Below are positions 1-6,750 of a DNA stretch of 23,444 bases, in pieces. Numbering within the stretch: position 1 is the first letter of the stretch; the number at the start of each line of letters is the position of its first letter. Source of the DNA: JAKFDK01 sp036676195 (GTDB lineage Bacteria; Bacillota; Sulfobacillia; Symbiobacteriales; ZC4RG38); assembly GCA_036676195.1 (NCBI GenBank), contig JAKFDK010000012.1, positions 1 to 23,444 of the forward strand, given 5' to 3'. The position numbers and the translations under genes are program-made. Under the pieces are notes generated by a model, which was not told where the DNA came from, ran no database searches, and was given only the letters and a program-made list of their open reading frames with translations.

Positions 1-279
1 GTCGTAGGCATTTCCAAGCTGGCCCGGGTGGTGGAGGATTTTGCCCGGCGTCCACAACTACAGGAGCGTCTGACCTCCCAGGTAGCCGAGGCCCTGATGT
101 TCAAGCTGCAGGCCCAGGGTGTGATGGTCATGATTGAAGCGGAACATATGTGCATGACCACCCGCGGAATCAGAAAGCCTGGCTCCGCCACTGTGACCAG
201 CGCCGTGCGGGGACTTTTTCAAACTGACCAGACGGCCCGCATGGAAGCCCTGGCCCTGATCAAAGGTTTCTCGAAGTAA
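1..279 (+). CDS. folE: GTP cyclohydrolase I, C-terminal part (5' end outside window)
   Basis: This is the last 92 codons of a type I GTP cyclohydrolase, open from the first base of the window. The enzyme converts GTP to 7,8-dihydroneopterin triphosphate, the first step of folate and pterin synthesis, in the cytoplasm. Family marks seen are the GISKLARVVEDFARRPQLQERLT stretch near the start (GISKLAR, RPQLQERLT), the EAEHMCMTTRG segment carrying the second conserved zinc cysteine region, and the C-terminal pattern of small residues ending in a short charged tail. The amino-terminal half, including the first zinc ligand, lies outside the window. A hairpin follows within 20 bases of the stop, so it probably ends its own transcript before the Tad operon. 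Identification is firm; only the length of the missing part is unknown. Confidence 0.93.
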   Translation, partial: VVGISKLARVVEDFARRPQLQERLTSQVAEALMFKLQAQGVMVMIEAEHMCMTTRGIRKPGSATVTSAVRGLFQTDQTARMEALALIKGFSK

Positions 280-294
280 ATGAAGCCAAGCGCA

Positions 295-323
295 GACCCG
301 GCACCCGTGATAGGTGCCGGGTC
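295..323 (+). terminator. Hairpin downstream of folE
   Basis: A perfect 11-bp stem (295-305 with 313-323) closes a 7-base loop shortly after the folE stop codon. The following bases are only mildly T-rich, so it is a plausible but not classic intrinsic terminator. Confidence 0.6.
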
Positions 324-340
324 TATTGGTATGCTTTGAA

Positions 341-361
341 GCCACCGGAACGTCCGGTGGC
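341..361. repeat. Second inverted repeat between folE and the Tad operon
   Basis: A 9-bp perfect inverted repeat (341-349 with 353-361) with a 3-base loop sits 17 bases after the first hairpin. It could reinforce termination or be a protein-binding site in front of the pilus operon. No T-tract follows. Confidence 0.5.
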
Positions 362-424
362 GGCATTTCCCTGCAGCGAGTAAGCGTTCTGTTCCCTGGG
401 AAACTAGCCTTCACCGCCGCCCCC

Positions 425-433
425 TGCTATATT
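425..433 (+). promoter_or_regulatory. Candidate extended -10 promoter for the Tad operon
   Basis: The bases TGCTATATT form an extended -10 element (TG, one base, then TATATT, five of six to consensus). It lies 61 bases upstream of the cpaB-like ATG. No good -35 hexamer is seen at 16-18 bases upstream, as is common for extended -10 promoters. The predicted start would be near 440. This is a motif match only. Confidence 0.4.
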
Positions 434-493
434 TTGGGACAGAGGAGGGTGCGGGAGCGCTCACCCCCACTGGCTGCGCAAAGGGGGGTATCC

Positions 494-1213
494 ATGCAAT
501 TGCCACGGACACCCCTGATACTGGCAGCAATCACGTTCGTACTGGCTGTAACCGCCGGGACCAGCCAGTGGCAGGCGCACTTCCGCATTGTTCCCATCTT
601 GCGTGTACGAATCGGAGTCCCCGCCGGGCAGCCGGTACCGCCTGCTTCTCTGGAAGTGGTCCATGTCCCGGCCGGTGGCCGTCCGGAGGGAGCAGTCACC
701 GCTATCGGGAGCCTGGCCGGACGCTGGACCCGGGTGCCACTGGTGCCGGGCGAAACGCTCCTGGAGTCACACCTGACCACCGACCCCCCCAGGCTGGAAC
801 TGGCCGACCGTTTGCAGCCGGGGCGAATGGCCCTGTCGATTCCCGTCCGGTCAGAGGCCGCCCTGCAGGGCGCCCTCCGGCCCGGGGATCTGGTCGATGT
901 CTGGTCCGCATTCCCTGCCACGGATGCCAACCTTGAGCAGGTACGTGTCCTGGCCGTAAGGCTCCGGGTCATGGATGTACGCAATGCGGAGGGGGCCCGG
1001 GCCGAGCCTGCAGCCGATCTGCCCGGCCGGGCCGTTCCTGCAGCAGTGCTGCTGGAGGTAGGGCCGGACCAGGCCACCGTCATTCTGACCGCACTGACCG
1101 CCGGCGGCGAGATCTACCTGCTGCTTTCCGGCCATATCGATCTGGCCGGGGTCCCGCCCGACTCCACTGCTACTGGTGCTCCGCCCGCAGGACCGGGGGT
1201 GAGCGGCCGGTGA
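494..1213 (+). CDS. cpaB: CpaB/RcpC-like SAF-domain Flp pilus assembly protein
   Basis: The 239-aa product has one N-terminal membrane helix (about residues 6-24), followed by an SAF-like region with the pattern I-x-V-PAGQPVPPASLE and a second beta-rich domain (ALSIPVRSE, LRPGDLVDVW). That pattern is the signature of CpaB/RcpC proteins of Tad pili, which sit on the outer face of the membrane; in diderms they contact the secretin. The reading frame is open back to 314, but ATG 494 is preferred because an AAGGGGGG ribosome site precedes it and the hydrophobic helix then starts at once. It is the first gene of the operon, and its stop overlaps the next gene's GTG by four bases. The family call is good; its partner in a cell without a secretin is unknown. 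Confidence 0.8.
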   Translation: MQLPRTPLILAAITFVLAVTAGTSQWQAHFRIVPILRVRIGVPAGQPVPPASLEVVHVPAGGRPEGAVTAIGSLAGRWTRVPLVPGETLLESHLTTDPPRLELADRLQPGRMALSIPVRSEAALQGALRPGDLVDVWSAFPATDANLEQVRVLAVRLRVMDVRNAEGARAEPAADLPGRAVPAAVLLEVGPDQATVILTALTAGGEIYLLLSGHIDLAGVPPDSTATGAPPAGPGVSGR

Positions 1214-2040
1214 TCCTCACCTTCTGGAGTCCCGGCCGCAGTGGCGCCACCACCCTGGCCGCGGCCTGCGCCGTTACAATGGCCACCGGTCTGCCGAGTG
1301 ACCACCGGCGCCGACGGCCCCGAGATGTGGGTGCATCCCCCCCGCCCCTAAGGGTACATGCCGCTGACCTGAACCGAACGGCACCCTCCCTGGGTATTCA
1401 CCTTGGGCTGTTTCCTCCCCACCACCCGGCTGACCATTGCCTGTCCCGTTTGCTGCCCGCCCTGGCCGGCGGGGGGCTGGATGCTGACGGTCTCGCCCGA
1501 CACCTCCTGTCAGTCCCGGGTGTCGGCCATCTGCGGGCTCTGGCTGGGTGCCATGATCCGTGGGCGGCCGCCCGTTTGCAGGAAGAACAGGTCCGCCATC
1601 TGATTCGGCTGCTGCAGGCCGGAGCGGACGTGGTGGTTCTGGATGCAGGTCCGCAGTTGGACTGTCCGGCTGCTTTCGCGGCCCTGCACCTGGCTGACCG
1701 GATTGTGCTGGTGGCCGGCCCCACTCCGCCGGAACGGCTGCACACCCGACGCTACCTGCTGGCCCTGGCCGAACTTGGCCTGGGGGAGCGGGTCGCCGTG
1801 GTGGCGAACCGCACCGCCAAGGCCGGCTGGTGGCGCTTACCCCGCCCCGGCGCCACAGCCGGCCCCTTCCACCTGGCCGCCGAACTGGCCACGCCGGTGC
1901 TCGGAGCGGTACCGGAACTGACTGACCTGCCCGGACTACTGGAGTCGGGAAGCATTGCCTGCCTGGCTGCCGCCGGCAGTACCGGGGCACAGTTCCGGAC
2001 AGCCGTGCAGGCATTGGGAGCAAAACTGCAGGCGAGGTGA
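1210..2040 (+). CDS. cpaE: CpaE/TadZ-like P-loop ATPase of the Tad pilus (divergent)
   Basis: The 276-aa protein resembles the MinD/ParA-type ATPases CpaE/TadZ that localise Tad pilus assembly at the membrane. It begins with SPGRSGATTLAAA, placed where the deviant Walker A of this family lies (residues 7-19). It then has a hydrophobic strand ending in VVVLDAG (Walker B-like, about 150) and a later strand VVANRTAK where ParA-like proteins bind the base. The usual P-loop lysines are absent (GATT rather than GKTT), as in other TadZ proteins, so ATP hydrolysis may be weak or lost. No receiver domain precedes it, unlike Caulobacter CpaE. GTG 1210 was chosen because it forms a GTGA overlap with the preceding stop. 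Position between cpaB and cpaF supports the call strongly. Confidence 0.7.
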   Translation: MILTFWSPGRSGATTLAAACAVTMATGLPSDHRRRRPRDVGASPPPLRVHAADLNRTAPSLGIHLGLFPPHHPADHCLSRLLPALAGGGLDADGLARHLLSVPGVGHLRALAGCHDPWAAARLQEEQVRHLIRLLQAGADVVVLDAGPQLDCPAAFAALHLADRIVLVAGPTPPERLHTRRYLLALAELGLGERVAVVANRTAKAGWWRLPRPGATAGPFHLAAELATPVLGAVPELTDLPGLLESGSIACLAAAGSTGAQFRTAVQALGAKLQAR

Positions 2041-3362
2041 GTCAGGTGGCGGCCGTGAACCTGGACCGGCACCGTGGGACCGGTTGCGACGCCCGGGCAC
2101 CTGTCTGGCCCTGGGAGGACCCGGACCTGAAACGGACGACTGCTGCTGTGCAGGAACACCTGCGTCGCCAGGGGCCGACCCGGCTGAACCCCAGCGCTGC
2201 CGGTCTGCCGGCCCAGTCAGAACTGGCCACCATCGTTCGCCTGTTTCTGTCCGATCACCCGGCCCTGTGGCCGCCTGGCTGGGACCTGGAAACCCTGTGC
2301 CGGGAAGTAACGGCCCATGTGTCGGGTCTCGGCCCCCTGACCTTCCTGCTCAGCCAACCCGGTGTATCGGAAATCATGGTGAACCGTTACGACCAGGTCT
2401 GGGTTGAGGTTGAGGGTAGGCTAAGCCGGGTCCCGGTCCGTTTCCGGGATGAGGAGCACCTGTTCAGTGTGGCCCAGCGGATTCTGGCACCCCTGGGGGT
2501 GGAGTTATCCGCCCTGCACCCCCTGGCGGAGGGGCGTTTACCCGGCAACCTCCGGGTGGCCGCCAGTATGCCCCCCGCCGCGTCCCACACGACGCTCTCC
2601 CTGCGACTGCCGTCCGTCGGCGCCCTGACGGCCGAAGAATATGCCCGCCGGGGCTCCGCCAGCCCGGAACTTCTGGCGTTTCTGCAGGCCTGCGCCCGCG
2701 GCCGGGCCAATCTGCTCATCGCCGGCCCCACCGGCGGTGGGAAGACCACCCTGCTGCGTTACCTGGGTGCACACCTGGACCCGGGTGCTCGGGTGGTGGT
2801 GATGGAACAGGTAGCCGAACTGGGACTGGAGGATCTCCACCCCCACGTGATCAGCCTGGAGGCCCACCCGCCCGGACCGGAGGGCCGGGGCGGCGTGGAC
2901 CTGTCGGACCTGCTCGGCCACGCCTTGCACCGGCGTCCGGACTACCTGGTGGTGGGTGAAGTGCTGGGGCCGGAGGCCTTATACCTGCTGATGGCCATGG
3001 CCACCGGCCACCCGTGTGCCTGCACCGTTCATGCCCGCAATATTGCCCGGCTGTTTGACCGCCTGGTACTGGCCATGCTGATGGCCCGGCTGGAGGTCTC
3101 CCAGGACGAACTGTTCCGCCAGCTTTGCGAAGCTGTCGATGTGGTGGCCTTCGTGGAGCGACTGAGCGACGGGTCCCGCAAGGTCACCCATGTAGCGGAA
3201 GTACTGGGCGCGAATAAGGGCGAGCCGGTCTTGCACACCTTGTTCCGGTTTCACCCGGATCAGGTCGATACGATGGAGGTCAGGGGGACCTTTGCCCAAG
3301 TGGCTGCCCCTTCCGGGCAGTTACGAGACAAACTGGCCGGGTGGGGGGTGACCCTGCCGTGA
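2037..3362 (+). CDS. cpaF: CpaF/TadA secretion ATPase powering the Tad pilus
   Basis: The 441-aa product is a type II/IV secretion superfamily ATPase that drives pilin assembly from the cytoplasmic face. It has the N-terminal CpaF region with the pattern VSEIMVNRYDQVWVE (about 110-124), the Walker A GPTGGGKT (230-237), an acidic box near EQVAELGLEDLHPH (257-270), the Walker B strand YLVVGEV (303-309) and the His-box around TVHARN (330-335). The length is normal for CpaF. GTG 2037 makes a GTGA overlap with the cpaE-like stop; in-frame GTG codons at 2046 and 2055 are alternatives. Its own stop overlaps the tadB start the same way. The Walker B context reads GEVLGPEA rather than the more common GECRGGEA, a small departure. 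Confidence 0.93.
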   Translation: MSQVAAVNLDRHRGTGCDARAPVWPWEDPDLKRTTAAVQEHLRRQGPTRLNPSAAGLPAQSELATIVRLFLSDHPALWPPGWDLETLCREVTAHVSGLGPLTFLLSQPGVSEIMVNRYDQVWVEVEGRLSRVPVRFRDEEHLFSVAQRILAPLGVELSALHPLAEGRLPGNLRVAASMPPAASHTTLSLRLPSVGALTAEEYARRGSASPELLAFLQACARGRANLLIAGPTGGGKTTLLRYLGAHLDPGARVVVMEQVAELGLEDLHPHVISLEAHPPGPEGRGGVDLSDLLGHALHRRPDYLVVGEVLGPEALYLLMAMATGHPCACTVHARNIARLFDRLVLAMLMARLEVSQDELFRQLCEAVDVVAFVERLSDGSRKVTHVAEVLGANKGEPVLHTLFRFHPDQVDTMEVRGTFAQVAAPSGQLRDKLAGWGVTLP

Positions 3363-4051
3363 ACGGAGCACGCTGGGCCTTTCGGGTGTTGGGGGCCGCT
3401 CTGGGGGCGGCATTGCTCTGGCCCCTGCACAACTCCCTGGTAATACTGGCCGGAGCGGTGACCGGGCTGACCCTGCCGGACCGGGTCGCCCACCTGGTCC
3501 GCCGGCACCGCCAGCGGCGCTTGCGGACCGCCCTGGGCCAGGCGCTGCCCTTGCTCGCCCGCCTGGCTGCAGCCGAGCCGGTGCCCTACCGGGCCCTGGA
3601 ACAGGCAGCGATTCACCTGCCCGCTCCCCTGGGTGGGGACCTGGAGCGTGCACTGAATGAGCATCGGACCGGTATGCCCCTGGATATAGCCCTGCACCGG
3701 CTGGCCACACGCCGAGGGGACGATTTTTATCTGCACCAGTTCGCAGCCTTCACCGGTACCGTGCTGCGCCAGGGCGGCGGCCTGGCGGGGCCAATGGAGA
3801 AGCTCACCACCCGTCTGCGCCAGGACGAGGAATTACGAGCCGAGGCCGGAGCCGACCTGTTTGGGTTCGGGGGTTTGATTGTGGGACTCTTCTGTTTCTC
3901 TTTCGTCCCCCTGCCCCTGAGCCTGGTCAGCGGCGGCCCGCACTGGACCTATGTAACGGAAACGGCCGGCGGCCGGATGCTGCTGTCCTGGGTGGTCTGG
4001 AGCGGGCTGATCGTAACAGCTCTGCCAGGGTGGCTGATTGAGCATGACTGA
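3359..4051 (+). CDS. tadB: TadB-like inner-membrane platform protein (T2SSF family)
   Basis: The 230-aa protein has the layout of TadB: two N-terminal hydrophobic helices (about 8-40), a cytoplasmic helical T2SSF domain rich in Arg and Leu, and two C-terminal membrane helices separated by a short loop (about 155-225). With TadC it forms the membrane platform on which CpaF acts. The domain carries the family-like pattern of a helix LGQALPLLARLAAAEP followed by an ALEQA/ALNEH segment and GGLAGPMEKL. The frame is open to 3341, but GTG 3359 gives the same four-base GTGA coupling seen at other junctions. The next gene starts inside its last codons. It is somewhat shorter than proteobacterial TadB because the N-terminal half-domain is compact. 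Confidence 0.82.
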   Translation: MNGARWAFRVLGAALGAALLWPLHNSLVILAGAVTGLTLPDRVAHLVRRHRQRRLRTALGQALPLLARLAAAEPVPYRALEQAAIHLPAPLGGDLERALNEHRTGMPLDIALHRLATRRGDDFYLHQFAAFTGTVLRQGGGLAGPMEKLTTRLRQDEELRAEAGADLFGFGGLIVGLFCFSFVPLPLSLVSGGPHWTYVTETAGGRMLLSWVVWSGLIVTALPGWLIEHD

Positions 4052-4715
4052 GGCACTGGAGCGAAGTCCGTTCCCTAGCGCCGTCTGGTGGCTGGCCACC
4101 GCCCTGGCCTGCCTGGCCTTTGCCCTCGGACATCTGCTGCCAGGCCAGTCCCCGGCATCACGCCTCATCCGGGCCTATGATACGGCGCCGACGGCGGCTC
4201 TGCAGGCGCTCGCTCACCTGCAGGCCCTCATCGCCCCTCTGGTTCGCCGTGGCCTCTGCTGGGCCCGGCAGGGCGCCATGGCCAGTGCCTACCCGGATCT
4301 GCTGGCGCACCTGAGCCTGCAAGTGAACGCTGGTGCCAGCGTGCTCGATGCCCTCGTCTCGGCTCCACAGGCGGTATCGCCGCCGCTGCGGGCGGAACTG
4401 CTGACCCTGGCGGCCGATTTGCGGGTGGCCCCTCTGCCGGCAGGGCTGGAGCGCTGGGCCAAGCGGGTTCAAATCCCGGAGGCCCGGGCCCTGGCTCAGA
4501 CCCTGATACACCAGCAGCAGCTCGGGTTCCCACTGGCCGCAGCGCTGGCCCGGGAAGAGGCCCACTGCCTGAGTCTGATCCGCCAACAGGCCCGGCGGCG
4601 CATCCAGGCCCATGGCGCCATTCTGGCCGTGGTCACAGCGGTGCTGCTGTTCAATACCCTGGTGCTCTACTTTATTCCGGCTGTATATAGCCTTCCGGGC
4701 CTCAGTCGGCCCTGA
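4044..4715 (+). CDS. tadC: TadC-like inner-membrane platform protein (T2SSF family)
   Basis: This 223-aa protein is the second T2SSF-type platform component. It has one N-terminal membrane helix (about 13-31), a soluble helical domain containing YPDLLAHLSLQVNAGASVLDAL, which matches the usual T2SSF/TadC pattern of a DLL..L...V.AG.S...A stretch, and two hydrophobic segments at the C-terminus (about 193-217). ATG 4044 overlaps the tadB stop by eight bases; an upstream TTG at 4038 is less likely. It is followed by a 47-base gap and the pilin gene. Placement directly after tadB and before a pilin-like gene is the standard Tad order. Confidence 0.82.
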   Translation: MTEALERSPFPSAVWWLATALACLAFALGHLLPGQSPASRLIRAYDTAPTAALQALAHLQALIAPLVRRGLCWARQGAMASAYPDLLAHLSLQVNAGASVLDALVSAPQAVSPPLRAELLTLAADLRVAPLPAGLERWAKRVQIPEARALAQTLIHQQQLGFPLAAALAREEAHCLSLIRQQARRRIQAHGAILAVVTAVLLFNTLVLYFIPAVYSLPGLSRP

Positions 4716-4762
4716 GTGTCCGGGAGTTGACATAGATAGCTGACTTCCTGGAGGTGGGAAGC

Positions 4763-4942
4763 ATGCGCGAAAAGTTGGCCAGGTTCCTCCGCCGGGAGCA
4801 GGGCGGCATCGCCGTTTACGTGGCCGAAGCTGTCTTGCTGGTGGCCGTGGTTGTGGCTGGCATCCTGGTCATCGCCGCAACCAAGGAGCTGGGGAACTTC
4901 ATGTCCACAACGGTCCAGAAAGTGATTGCCTGGGCCAAGTAG
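4763..4942 (+). CDS. Flp-like type IVb pilin, atypical
   Basis: This 59-aa protein has the general build of a Flp major pilin: a short basic head (residues 1-13), two glycines (14-15), a hydrophobic helix of about 25 residues, then a short polar tail. Its position after tadC is where Flp pilins are encoded. The processing region is unusual. Flp pilins normally have Glu at +5 and Tyr at +6 after the cleaved glycine, whereas here Tyr19 precedes Glu22, so Glu is at +7 if cleavage follows Gly15. A GGAGG site eight bases upstream supports ATG 4763 over GTG 4754. A terminator-like hairpin follows 11 bases after the stop. Being the major pilin is inferred from context and shape. Confidence 0.7.
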   Translation: MREKLARFLRREQGGIAVYVAEAVLLVAVVVAGILVIAATKELGNFMSTTVQKVIAWAK

Positions 4943-4953
4943 GTCCGGTCCGG

Positions 4954-4986
4954 CGGCCCGGCACCGTGCCGGGCCGTTCCCTTTTT
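4954..4986 (+). terminator. Attenuator-like hairpin between pilin gene and tadE-like gene
   Basis: A 9-bp all-GC stem (4954-4962 with 4968-4976) and 5-base loop are followed by TTCCCTTTTT, the form of an intrinsic terminator. It sits inside the operon just after the pilin gene, so it would let only part of transcription reach the two minor genes downstream, or protect the 3' end of the pilin mRNA. Confidence 0.65.
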
Positions 4987-5022
4987 CCCGCTGGCAGCCG
5001 GGCCAAGCTGGAGGTGATGCCG

Positions 5023-5418
5023 GTGTCCCACTATCTGGCGGCTCTGACTGGCATTCTGCTCCTGGTTACCACGGCACTGGGCACCTGGGAGATCATGCAG
5101 GTTCTGGGCACCCGCCATGCGGTGGAGGTTGCACTGTTGGAAGGCCAGGCCTGGCTGGCGCCGGACGGCGGACTTTCTCCCCGGGTCCGGACCCGGGTGG
5201 AGCAGCGCCTGCGGCAGCAGGGGTTAGACCCGTCCCGGGCCAGGATTACCGGGAGCCCGGCTGGCACACCGGCCGGCCAGGCAGTATGGCTGAAGGTCAC
5301 CTACCGGCACCGGCTGCCCCTGGCCTGGACAGGGCTGTTCCTGGCTACCGCGGGCGAACGGGGAACGGAGGTGGACCTGGGCGGGCGGGCGGAAGTGCCC
5401 TCAGCCCGCATCCCGTGA
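5023..5418 (+). CDS. TadE/DUF4320-like pseudopilin of the Tad locus
   Basis: The 131-aa product starts with a hydrophobic helix (about 4-20), followed by a soluble part with a predicted amphipathic helix and beta strands ending in LKVTYRHRLPLA. The architecture fits TadE-like or DUF4320-like minor pilins found at the end of Tad operons, which are membrane anchored and may prime or modify the pilus. The typical GQALVEFAL processing motif is not seen, so the family name rests on shape and context. GTG 5023 is chosen because GGAGG lies eight bases upstream; ATG 5017 is in frame but only two bases from that site. The stop overlaps the next gene by four bases (GTGA). Confidence 0.6.
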   Translation: MSHYLAALTGILLLVTTALGTWEIMQVLGTRHAVEVALLEGQAWLAPDGGLSPRVRTRVEQRLRQQGLDPSRARITGSPAGTPAGQAVWLKVTYRHRLPLAWTGLFLATAGERGTEVDLGGRAEVPSARIP

Positions 5419-5807
5419 CCGACTGCCGGGGTGGAGCGGCCTCCATGCTACTAGCTGGGATTTTTTGCATGTTTGTGGCAGGTGCCGCCGTCGGCTGCCT
5501 GGAATTGGCCCGAGCCTCCGCCCAGGTTGCCCTGGCCCGACGGGTACTGCAGGCCGGGCTGCTGGCGGGCGCCCGGGCCCGGGCCGAAGGCGAGGCTCCC
5601 TGCCCGGCACTCGGGCAGGCCCTGCGCCGCAATCTGCCTCCGGTGGACCGGCCGGATTTCACCTGCACCACCGGTGTAGCCACTCTGACTGCTCGGGTGG
5701 GATGGACCTATCACTTTGCCTTTCTGCCGCTGCCCCCCGCGCAACTGGCGGTACAACAGCAGTGGCCGGCACCGGCACCGCAGCAGGCAGAAACAAAGCA
5801 CAAGTAG
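5415..5807 (+). CDS. Small TadG/TadE-like membrane-anchored protein
   Basis: This 130-aa protein starts with a short charged stretch CRGGAAS, then a hydrophobic helix (about 11-28) that contains a conserved-looking LELARASAQ continuation. That is the shape of TadG/TadE-type minor pilins (RG-x-hydrophobic helix followed by an E or D). The rest is short, proline-rich near the end (PAPAPQQ), and shows two cysteines (in APCPAL and FTCTT) that could form a disulfide outside the cell. GTG 5415 makes a GTGA overlap with the previous stop; ATG 5445 is an alternative that would begin right at the helix. It is much shorter than proteobacterial TadG, which carries a VWA domain. It closes the Tad gene cluster. 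Confidence 0.55.
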   Translation: MTDCRGGAASMLLAGIFCMFVAGAAVGCLELARASAQVALARRVLQAGLLAGARARAEGEAPCPALGQALRRNLPPVDRPDFTCTTGVATLTARVGWTYHFAFLPLPPAQLAVQQQWPAPAPQQAETKHK

Positions 5808-5838
5808 AAGCCATACGCTACTGCATGGTCCGGAGAGG

Positions 5839-6744
5839 ATGACACCCTTGCCGCGGGGCTATCTGGCGGTGGCCACGGCCGCTGCCTTCTGGGGAATCTC
5901 GGGGACCCTGGCCAAATTCATGTTCCACCAATCCGTAGACCCGGCGGTGCTGTCCAATTTCCGCCTGACCTTTTCCTTTTTGCTTCTGGCGGCTTACATG
6001 TGGTTGTTCCGGCCAGAACTGTTGCGGGTACCCCCGGGGCAATGGGGCCCGATCGCGATATGGACACTGGCGGGCCTGACCCCCACCCAGTACACCTATA
6101 TGCTGGCCATCAAACATACCAACGTGGCAACCGCTATCTTTCTGCAATACCTGATGCCCGTGGTGGTGGCCCTGTACATCAAGGTAGCCCGACGGCAACC
6201 AATGGGCCGTACGCTGGCAGGTGCCCTGTTTCTGGCCACGGGCGGCGGCGCACTGCTCATCTTCGGAGCCGGCGCCGGGCTCCGGCTGTCGCCGGTGGGG
6301 CTCGCCGCCGGACTGCTATCCTGTCTGTTCTTCAGCTTCTATACGGTTTATGGAGGCACCCTGGTCGGCCGGATCAACTCCTGGACGTTGCTGGTCTGGG
6401 CCCTGGGGATGGGTGCGCTGGTGTGGAACCTGGTGTTACCGCCGTGGGTGACCATTCCGCAAATCAAGGACCCGCTGATCTGGGGGTTTTTCGCCTATCT
6501 GGCGCTCCTGGCCACCATCGTGCCCTTCGGCCTGTTCCTTTGGGGGTTGCGCCAGGTGGCTCCCACCCCAGCAGCACTCACGGGCATGCTTGAACCCGTC
6601 GTGGGTGCACTTGCTGCCTGGTTTGCCCTGGGCGAAACACTCTGGTGGCCCCAGGTAAGTGGGGGAATCATGATTCTGACAGCCGTTTCCGCTGCCCACT
6701 GGCAGGGGCATCGTACCCGGGTGCACCATTCGAAAGGAGCCTGA
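5839..6744 (+). CDS. EamA-family (DMT) membrane transporter
   Basis: The 301-aa protein has about ten hydrophobic helices arranged as two EamA repeats, the second starting near residue 150. Repeat-type signatures seen are AAFWGISGTLAKF near the start, an ALKHT-like AIKHTNVATAIFL segment and the typical LEPVVGALAAWFALGE near the end (about 255-270). EamA proteins export or import metabolites such as amino acids, but substrates cannot be told from sequence. ATG 5839 directly follows a GGAGAGG sequence; the spacing is short, and TTG 5848 is an alternative start. It lies 31 bases after the last Tad gene with no terminator between, so read-through from the Tad operon is likely. The next gene starts six bases after its stop. 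Confidence 0.88.
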   Translation: MTPLPRGYLAVATAAAFWGISGTLAKFMFHQSVDPAVLSNFRLTFSFLLLAAYMWLFRPELLRVPPGQWGPIAIWTLAGLTPTQYTYMLAIKHTNVATAIFLQYLMPVVVALYIKVARRQPMGRTLAGALFLATGGGALLIFGAGAGLRLSPVGLAAGLLSCLFFSFYTVYGGTLVGRINSWTLLVWALGMGALVWNLVLPPWVTIPQIKDPLIWGFFAYLALLATIVPFGLFLWGLRQVAPTPAALTGMLEPVVGALAAWFALGETLWWPQVSGGIMILTAVSAAHWQGHRTRVHHSKGA

Positions 6745-6750
6745 CGCCCG

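Noticed and set aside
314..493. In-frame 60-codon extension upstream of the cpaB-like ATG
   Set aside because: It has no ribosome site, contains the candidate promoter and hairpin arm, and reads as non-hydrophobic filler before a clear signal-type helix that starts at ATG 494.
427..1083. Long - strand open frame opposite the cpaB-like gene
   Set aside because: The composition (Arg, Ser, Ala, Thr, Gly) is typical of the complement of a GC-rich gene and no domain or start signal is seen.
4727..4732. Perfect TTGACA before the pilin gene as a promoter
   Set aside because: No -10-like hexamer occurs 15-19 bases downstream; that stretch is the ribosome binding site. Kept only as a side note.
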